Below, in pieces: positions 57,833-64,000 of a DNA stretch of 64,000 nucleotides (its first letter is position 1; every line of letters begins with the position of its first letter). Under the pieces are notes generated by a model that did not search any database, had not been told where the DNA came from, and worked only from the letters and a program-made list of their open reading frames with translations. The stretch covers positions 263,742,070 to 263,806,069 of the forward strand of contig NC_134397.1 of assembly GCF_050003625.1 (NCBI RefSeq), read 5' to 3'. The position numbers and the translations under genes are program-made. Source of the DNA: Haematobia irritans. Its lineage: Eukaryota > Arthropoda > Insecta > Diptera > Muscidae.

Positions 57833-58608
57833 ACAGGTTGGCTGATAAGTCCCCGGTCTGACACATAGTCGTTAGTATTAAATGCATATTATTTTTATAT
57901 AGTACCAACCTTCAAATGATACGTGTCGAAATTTGACGTCTGTAAGTCAATTAGTTTGTGAGATAGAGCGTCTTTTGTGAAGCAACTTTTGTTATTGTGA
58001 AAAAAATGGGAAAAAAAGGAATTTCGTGTTTTGATAAAATACTGTTTTCTGAAGGTAAAAAATACGGTGGAAGCAAAAACTTGGCTTGATAATGAGTTTC
58101 CGGACTCTGCCCCAGGGAAATCAACAATAATTGATTGGTATGCAAAATTCAAGCGTGGTGAAATGAGCACGGAGGACGGTGAACGCAGTGGACGCACGAA
58201 AGAGGTGGTTACCGACGAAAACATCAAAAAACTCCACAAAATGATTTGGAATGACCGTAAAATGAAGTTGATCGAGATAGTAGAGGCCTTAAAGATATCA
58301 AAGGAACGTGTTGGTCATATCATTCATCAATATTTGAATATGCTGGCCCCCAGCGACTTTTTCTTGTTCTCAGATCTCAAAAGGATGCTCGCAGGGAAAA
58401 AACTTGGCTGCAATGAAGAGGTGATCGCTGAAACTGAGGCCTATTTTGAGGCAAAACCGAAGGAGTACTACCAAAATGGTATCAAAAATTGGAAGGTCGT
58501 TATAATCGTTGTATCGCTCTTGAAGGGAACTATGTTGAATAATAAAAACGAATTTTGACAAAAAATGTGGTTTTCTTTGTTAAACCGGGGACTTATCAGC
58601 CAACCTGT
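57833..58608 (+). mobile_element. Mariner element, internally deleted
   Basis: Inverted ends ACAGGTTGGCTGATAAGTCC and GGACTTATCAGCCAACCTGT (about 26 bp, near perfect, extending through CCGGT), flanked by TA on both sides (57831-57832, 58609-58610). 776 bp against about 1.3 kb for a full mariner. It sits at the inner edge of Helentron-like copy 4. Confidence 0.93.
58006..58558 (+). pseudogene. Defective mariner transposase lacking two catalytic residues
   Basis: The N-terminal helix-turn-helix part is good (NTVEAKTWLDNEFP, STIIDWYAKFKRGEMST, ISKERVGHIIHQYLNM). The frame then jumps straight to LAPSDFFLFSDLKRMLAG, so the segment with the first two catalytic Asp residues is deleted; the third (APSD) remains. 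An extra G after the ATG at 58006 shifts the first codons. A missing base near 58487 sends the last 25 codons out of frame; the correct register would end ...ALEGNYVE. It retains DNA binding but not catalysis, the converse of the other two elements. Confidence 0.9.
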
Positions 58609-58949
58609 TACCGACGTTGCGGTCGAAGCGCTGTTTTCACAAATTCTTTATTAATGCATCGGCAGTTATAATTTCAAATTGTCTGCCAAAAAATTTAATA
58701 GAATGAAAAGATTTATATAAAAGAACATTTGTTGTTGTTCTAAGTCCTATTTTTTTACGTTTAATAAGGCCGGCAGAGAACTGAACTGGGTGCTGTCAAT
58801 TGTCCCTAACAAACCTATCACAGGACTGGTTACTGATGCTATTCTTTCGATGTAAACAAATCCATAACTAATGTGCTTTATATAGGTGTATAGTCAACAA
58901 TTTGTCTATCTAATTCAGACTTTTATTTAAGGACTTTTATTTAACCCTT
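58609..58949. other. Intronic, no gene seen
   Basis: Short unique-looking stretch between the mariner and Helentron-like copy 2. Confidence 0.4.
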
Positions 58950-59017
58950 TCGACGTGGTATATATTACGTGGTATATATCAAACTAAAAAGGGCCGATTA
59001 AATACGTATGTAATTAA

Positions 59018-60365
59018 GTTTGACAACATTTTCTATAGAAGTAAAATTTGGACAAAATTTTCTATAGAAATAAAATTTTGACAAAATTTTCTATAGAAAT
59101 AAAATTTTGACAACATTTTCTATAGAAGTAAAATTTGGACAAAATTTTCTATAGAAATAAAATTTTGGCAAAATTTTCTATAGAAATAAAATGTTGGCAA
59201 AATTTTCTATAGAAATAATATTTTGATAATATTTTCTATAAAAGTAAAATTTGGACAATATTTTCTATAGAAATAAAATTTTGACAAAAAAATCTATAGA
59301 AATAAAATTTTGACAAAATTTTCTATAGAAATAAAATTTTGACAAAATTTTCTATAGAAATAAAATTTTGACAAAATTTTCTATAGAATTAAAATTTTGA
59401 CAACATTTTCTATAGAAATAAAATGTTGCAAAAATAAAATTTGACAAAATTTTCTATAGGAATAAAATTTTGACAAAATTTTCTATAGAAATAAAATTTT
59501 GACAAAATTTTCTATAGAAATAAAATTTGGACAAAATTTTCTATAGAAATAAAATTATGACAAAATTTTCTATAGAAGTAAAATTTGGACAAAATTTTCT
59601 ATAGAAATAAAATTTTGACAAAATTTTCTATAGAAGTAAAATTTGGACAAAATTTTCTATAGAAATAAAATTTTGACAAAATTTTCTATAGAAATAAAAT
59701 TTTGACAAAATTTTCTATAGAAATAAAATTTTGACAAAATTTTGTCCAAATAGAAATAAAATATAGAAATAAAATGTTGACAAAATTTTCAATAGAATTA
59801 AAATTTTGACAACATTTTCTATAGAAATAAAATGTTGCCAAAATAAAATTTGACAAAATTTTCTATAGGAATAAAATTTTTACAAAATTTTCTATAGAAA
59901 TAAATTTTTGACAAAATTTTCTATAGAAATAAAATTTGGACAAAATTTTCTATAAAAATAAAATTTTGACAAAATTTTCTATAGAAGTAAAATTTGGACA
60001 AAATTTTCTATAGAAATAAAATTTTGACAAAATTTTCTATAGAAGTAATATTTTGGCAAAAATTTCTATAGAAATAAAATGTTGACAAAATTTTCAATAG
60101 AATTAAAATTTTGACAAAATTTTCTATAGAAATAATATTTTGGCAAAATTTTCTATAGAAATAAAATTTTGACAAAATTTTCGATAGAATTAAAATTTTG
60201 ACAACATTTTCTATAGAATTAAAATTTTGACAACATTTTCTATAGAAATAAAATGTTGACAAAATTTTCAATAGAATTAAAATTTCGACAACATTTTCTA
60301 TAGAAATAAAATGTTGCCAAAATAAAATTTGACAAAATTTTCTATAGAAATAAAATTTTGGTAGA
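59018..60365 (+). repeat. 29-bp minisatellite array inside Helentron-like copy 2
   Basis: About 46 units of TTTTCTATAGAAATAAAATT with GACAAAA, plus a GTAAAATTTGGACAAAATT subtype at intervals. The blocks ATTTTGACAACATTTTCTAT then AAATGTTGC(C)AAAATAAAAT recur at 59400, 59810 and 60290, showing higher-order repetition of roughly 420-480 bp. Some five times more units than the equivalent array in copy 1. Confidence 0.93.
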
Positions 60366-60786
60366 TTATTTTTGGCTTGAGTGGCAACCATGATTATGAA
60401 CCGATATGGACCAATTTTGTGATTGGGGATCGGCTATATATAACTATAGACCGATATGAACCAATTTTGGCATGGTTATTAGTGGCCATATACTAACACC
60501 GGATCGGATGAATTTTGCTTCTCCAAGAGGCTCCGGAGATCAAATCTGGGGAAAGGTTTATATGGGTGGTATATATAATTATGGACCGATATGGACCAAT
60601 TTTTGTTAGAAACCATATACTAACACCACGTTCCAAATTTCAACCGGATCGGATGAATTTTGTTCCTGCAAGAGGCTCCGGAGGTCAAATCTGTGCATCG
60701 GTTTATATGGGGGCTATATATAATTATGGACTGATATGGACCAATTTTTGCACGGTTGTTAGAGACCATATACTAACACCACGTAT

Positions 60787-61134
60787 GGGAGCCACCGTGG
60801 TGCAATGGTTAGCATGCCCGCCTTGCATACACAAGGTCGTGGGTTCGATTCCTGCTACGACCGAACACCAAAAAGTTTTTCAGCGGTGGATTATCCCACC
60901 TCAGTAATGCTGGTAACATTTCTGAGGGTTTCAAAGCTTCTCTAAGTGGTTTCACTGGAATGTGGGACGCCGTTCGGACTCGGCTATAAAAAGGAGGTCC
61001 CTTGTCATTGAGCTTAACATGGAATCGGGCAGCACTCAGTGATAAGAGAGAAGTTCACCACTGTGGTATCACAATGGACTGAATAGTCTAAGTGAGCCTG
61101 ATACATCGGGCTGCCACATAACCTAACCTAACCT
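60787..61134 (+). mobile_element. tRNA-derived SINE, copy d
   Basis: Perfect 12-bp target duplication AACACCACGTAT (60775-60786 and 61135-61146) inside Helentron-like copy 2. It starts GGGAGCCACCGTGGTGCAAT, has A and B boxes as in copy b, and ends CCACATAACCTAACCTAACCT. It has the longest pentamer tail of the four and the most intact ends, so it is probably among the youngest. Confidence 0.93.
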
Positions 61135-61652
61135 AACACCACGTATCAAATTTCAACCGGATCGGATGAATTGAGCTCCTGTAAGAGGCTCCGGAGGTCA
61201 AATCCGGGGATCGGTTTATATGGGGGTTATATATAATTATGGACCGATATGGACCAATTTTTGCATGGTTGTTAGAGGCCATATACTTACACCATGTACC
61301 AAATTTCAGCCAGATGGGATGAAATATGCTACTCTTAGAGACTCCGCAACCCAAATCTGTGGATCCGTTTATATGGGGGCTATACGTAAACGTGGGCCGA
61401 TATGGCCCATTTGCAATACCATCCGTCCTACATCAATAACAACTACTTGTGCCAAGTTTGAAGTCGATAGCTTGTTTCGTTCGGAAGTTAGCGTGATTTC
61501 AACAGACGGACGGACGGACGGACATGCTTAGATCGACTCAGAATTTCACCACGACCCAGAATATATATACCTTATAGGGTCTTAGAGCAATATTTCGATG
61601 TGTTACAAACGGAATGACAAAGTTAATATACCCCCCATCCTATGGTGGAGGG

Positions 61653-62936
61653 TGTAAAAAAATTAGTGATACCTATAAAAATTCGGGGTCGAAAGGGAAA
61701 TAGTGGGGACTACTTTTGTACCCAGTTTATGGTGGAGGGTACATAAAATTCAGCATGGCCCAACTTTCGACCGCTTTTACTGTGGTTGAAAAAATAATGA
61801 ATATTGTTTTAGAGACTTACCTGTTTTCCAGTTACATAGCTATTGCAAAATTGTTAATCACTTTAAAAATCTGGGCGTCGTTTAAGCATTAAATAGCCGT
61901 TTTGTAAATGCAATTGGTGGTATTTCGTTTTATGAAGCTCAGTGCAGAAAAATGAACAATTCTTCAAATTGCCAGCGCTCAAATAGGTTAAAAACTAAAT
62001 TAGCAATTATTGATATAAGCATATTGTTTAAGAATTCAAGTTTGTGTATCTGTAATTGTGGAATAATTAAAGTACCATTCACAGAAGCATTTTCACTTCA
62101 GTAATATTCTTTTTTTTAATATTAAGAACATGAGTTTAAAAGTAAAAAAAACATACATGTGAAAATGCTTTAAAGAAAAAAAAAAATAATGTTAATGATA
62201 AATAATACACATAAAAACACAAACAGCTTAAATATAAAAAAAAAATAAATAAAAAAATCAACAAAATAAAATATGGTATAAATATATAAAACTGGGTGCC
62301 AAAAGAAAGCTTATCTTTGATATAACTAAATAAATTAAAAAATAATATTGATAAAAAAGCAAAAAAAAATGTTTTTGTCATTTTTTTATGTGTTTGAATT
62401 TGAAAAGGCCGCTGTTTTAGCTTGTTTGTTTTTGTTCTAGGGCATGCAAATTGAAAGAAAGTCTTTTGAAAAGTTTATTTTTGTTGTTTTACTTTTTTGG
62501 AATAAATTTTGTATATTTTGTTCTTAGATGTTCATTGTTTTAGGTAGTGATGTTACAATTTATTTAAATGTAAAAAAAAAACAAATGGTAACGAATAAAA
62601 GTAACTTTTTGTTTTTTTTTTTTGGTAAAGCTAGTATTAATCTAAAATTAAATTAAAAAGGATTTTGTTTAAATATTTAAACTGTTTGTGACATTTTGTG
62701 TTTAAAATTATATTTATATTACTTTTTTTAATTTTTCTCAATTTTTTTATTAACAAAAAAAGTGTTTGCTTAATTTCTTCAATAATTGCTAATTTTTAAC
62801 AGTTTTTAATCTGAATCTTTGAGGCCAGCAAGGACTAGATAGCTTCAACTTTGGCTTGGTCTTTGTTTAAATAGGAGGATTCTGTTTTTTTTTTTTAACT
62901 AGGGATTTGCTAAACAAAAATCATAAATCAAACTAC
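61653..62936 (-). other. 5' part of the giant filamin intron
   Basis: AT-rich with A and T runs (62130-62400, 62560-62640). The proximal 500 bp next to the donor is especially T-rich on the plus strand. No gene is seen; the repeat-end remnant at 61728-61785 is noted under Helentron-like copy 2. Confidence 0.5.
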
Positions 62937-63072
62937 CTTAATTGAGAAGCTACCATTGGGTATATCTTTGCCACCGAATTTAACATTGATATCATAATCG
63001 CCAGGATCATTTAGGGCATAGAAGATATCGAAGAAACCATCCTTTTCAATGACATCGATGTCAACGATTTCC
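62937..63072 (-). CDS. cher: Filamin exon: end of the Ig repeat before hinge 1
   Basis: 136 nt between acceptor CAACCAG|GGAAAT and donor AAG|GTAGTT. The first base completes a Lys split with the upstream exon, then 45 codons begin EIVDIDVIEKDGFFDIFYAL and end ...GGKDIPNGSFSIK. DGFFDIFYALNDPGDYDINV is the filamin signature (DGTY...Y.....PG.Y.I.V) and IPNGSF replaces the usual IPGSPF. It matches the position of human filamin A repeat 15, directly before hinge 1. Reading past the donor gives Val-Val-stop, so an unspliced message would encode a filamin ending here. Confidence 0.92.
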
Positions 63073-63153
63073 CTGGTTGCGAATAAAGACAAAAACAAAA
63101 AGGTCAATAAATTTTGGGAATTTTTGCAAAAAAAAAAACTTCCTTCAACTTAC
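63073..63153 (-). other. Filamin intron, 81 bp
   Basis: GTAAGT...CGCAACCAG; joining its flanks gives SKTGKEIVDID with no frame change. Confidence 0.93.
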
Positions 63154-63606
63154 TTTCCTGTCTTTGAAGCAATTTTACAGGTCACAGCACCATCACCTGC
63201 CTCTCTGGCATCCACGGTTAAATGACTCTTACTACCGGAAGGTTGGATTTTGGGAGCCTCTTCAACCAATTTACATTTCTTGGCTTCACCCGTTTGGAAG
63301 GCTTCCAATTTGAAAGGTGATCCTTCAATTTCTTGACCTCCATACTTAATGCTAACATTGTAAGTGCCGCACTCATCTGGGACAAAGGAGACCACATAGG
63401 TACCATCGTTGATTTCTTGAAGGCGGGGTTTAATATGTTTGCCTTTGGGATTCTTAATATCCACATTGATATCAGCTTGGCCTGCCTTTTTGGTATCGAC
63501 TTCAAATTCAGCAGGTCTGGAGGCAGGAGTTTTCCTCTTGTCATTGACACCCTTGATCTTAACCTTTTTGGGTTCGGACTTTGGGAATACAGTCATAACG
63601 AAGGGA
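63154..63606 (-). CDS. cher: Filamin exon: Ig repeats equivalent to 14 and 15
   Basis: 453 nt; acceptor TTTTTTTAG|TCCC, donor GGAAA|GTAAGT (phase 2 in, phase 2 out). It completes the previous repeat (SPFVMTVFP), encodes a full repeat (about KKVKIKGVNDKRK to EGSPFKLEAF) and starts the next (GEAKKCKL...CKIASKTGK). The repeat hallmarks DTKKAGQADINV, NDGTYVVSFVPDECGTYNV and YGGQEIEGSPF are clear. Filamin is an actin cross-linking dimer; these Ig repeats form the rod and bind partner proteins. The neighbouring introns are short (81 and 66 bp), in contrast to the giant intron downstream. Confidence 0.95.
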
Positions 63607-63672
63607 CTAAAAAAATAAAATATAAGAAAATTTAATAGCCCTTTCCATTTTGTTAATCATATTTCCACTTAC
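63607..63672 (-). other. Filamin intron, 66 bp
   Basis: GTAAGT...TTTTTTTAG; phase 2 on both sides. Joining its flanks restores CSPF, the expected end-of-repeat motif. Confidence 0.93.
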
Positions 63673-64000
63673 CTGCAAGGCACTTCAGTATCAGCAAAGG
63701 TTATGGTGCAAGTCAAAACGGATCCCTCCTTGGGTGGTGAGTAATGGACACAATAGATACCATCACCCTTTTCTTCCACTCGCAAATCCTCTATGGGTTT
63801 ACCTTCTGAATTTTGTATTTTCACAGCAATACGACCGGGGCCAGCATCTTGGACATCAATAAAGAAATGTGTTGGCACAGCCTCACGCACTTCGCCATGT
63901 TCAATGCCAGGGCCATAGACCTTGACCTTTGAAGGATCCGAACGTTCCTCCACATATACGGTGAATGGCGAACCGGGTATATGTTTATCAGCAAAACGTA
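63673..64000 (-). CDS. cher: Filamin exon, cut by the window edge: Ig repeats equivalent to 12 (end) and 13
   Basis: Open from the window edge to donor TGCAG|GTAAGT at 63673 (phase 2). It encodes the end of one repeat (RFADKHIPGSPFTVYV) and most of the next, from DPSKVKVYGPGIEHGEV through AGPGRIAVKIQNSEGKPIED and GDGIYCVHYSPPKEG to FADTEVPC, which continues as SPF in the next exon. VYGPGIE is the characteristic filamin GPGL/GPGI turn. Among fly genes, cheerio is the orthologue of vertebrate filamin A; the more divergent filamin-type gene jitterbug is the alternative, less likely given the close match of repeat order and hinge. Confidence 0.94.

Larger units (their letters stand above)
58950..61652 (-). 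mobile_element. Helentron/DINE-like element, copy 2, 3' end missing
   Basis: Minus-strand start at 61652 (ACCCTCCACCATAGGATGGG) with TTTGTCATTCCGTTTGTAAC, as in copy 1. Then come the 160-bp type units (60400-61400, split by a SINE), the GTGGCAACCATGATTATGAA spacer, and a 1.35-kb 29-bp array. The left edge CGTGGTATATATCAAAC and GATTAAATACGTATGTAAT corresponds to 2300-2345 of copy 1, so the hairpin end is lost. A decayed sub-terminal end lies nearby at 61728-61785 (TATGGTGGAGGGTACATAAA). Confidence 0.65.
33075..62936 (-). other. Giant filamin intron, 29.9 kb
   Basis: It is bounded by donor AAG|GTAGTT (minus, first intron base 62936) and acceptor ATAG|GCTG (33075). Both flanking exons are phase 0. 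Nearly all of it is mobile or tandem repeat DNA: several 29-bp arrays, two SINEs, a LINE, three mariner-like copies and Helentron-like elements. The donor GTAGTT departs from the favoured GTAAGT. If unspliced, the frame ends two codons later (Val-Val-stop). Confidence 0.8.

Overview
This window is AT-rich nuclear DNA from a higher fly. I infer a calyptrate dipteran, probably a muscid, from the introns, the dipteran filamin exons and the repeat families; the species cannot be fixed without a search. There is no bacterial-style gene organisation. Only about 1 kb of host coding sequence is supportable. It all lies on the minus strand and belongs to one gene, the filamin gene (cheerio in Drosophila).

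Host gene. Five exons join in consistent phase: 64000-63673, 63606-63154, 63072-62937, 33074-33012 and 27617-27509. They encode the end of one filamin Ig repeat, three complete repeats, and a Gln/Thr-rich linker that leads into the next repeat. By alignment from memory with human filamin A these are repeats 12 (end), 13, 14, 15 and the hinge-1 region. Two large introns (29.9 kb and 5.4 kb) and a third of more than 26 kb lie around the hinge, and they hold almost everything else in the window. At the left end, 1203-972 has a well-placed ATG, a 77-codon open frame and a splice donor in the same phase as the last hinge exon. I propose it as an alternative first coding exon for a short filamin. 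A second, weaker promoter candidate lies at 44.4-44.5 kb.

Intron contents. (1) Helentron/DINE-like elements (2113-3677, 14594-17277, 56188-57831, 58950-61652) with sub-terminal inverted repeats, a GC-rich hairpin, a shared end and internal tandem repeats. (2) Kilobase arrays of a 29-bp AT-rich unit (25.4, 33.9-37.1, 39.7-41.8, 46.7-50.0, 52.6-53.7 and 59.0-60.4 kb), which match the internal repeat of those elements. (3) Four copies of a tRNA-derived SINE with a CCTAA-repeat tail, three with clear target duplications. (4) A 5'-truncated non-LTR retrotransposon (50016-52555) inserted in a 29-bp array and itself interrupted by a mariner-like element (51052-51984). (5) Two further defective mariner-like elements (56253-57173, 57833-58608). 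(6) Foldback elements and MITEs, including TTAA-flanked piggyBac-like ones, a 4.4-kb inverted-repeat element (19693-24061), and a dense cluster of (CAATTAAT)-type AT-rich MITEs at 29.2-32.1 kb.

The picture is a conserved cytoskeletal gene whose introns have been swollen by layered insertions. All transposase and reverse-transcriptase frames seen here are broken, so none of the mobile elements looks autonomous.
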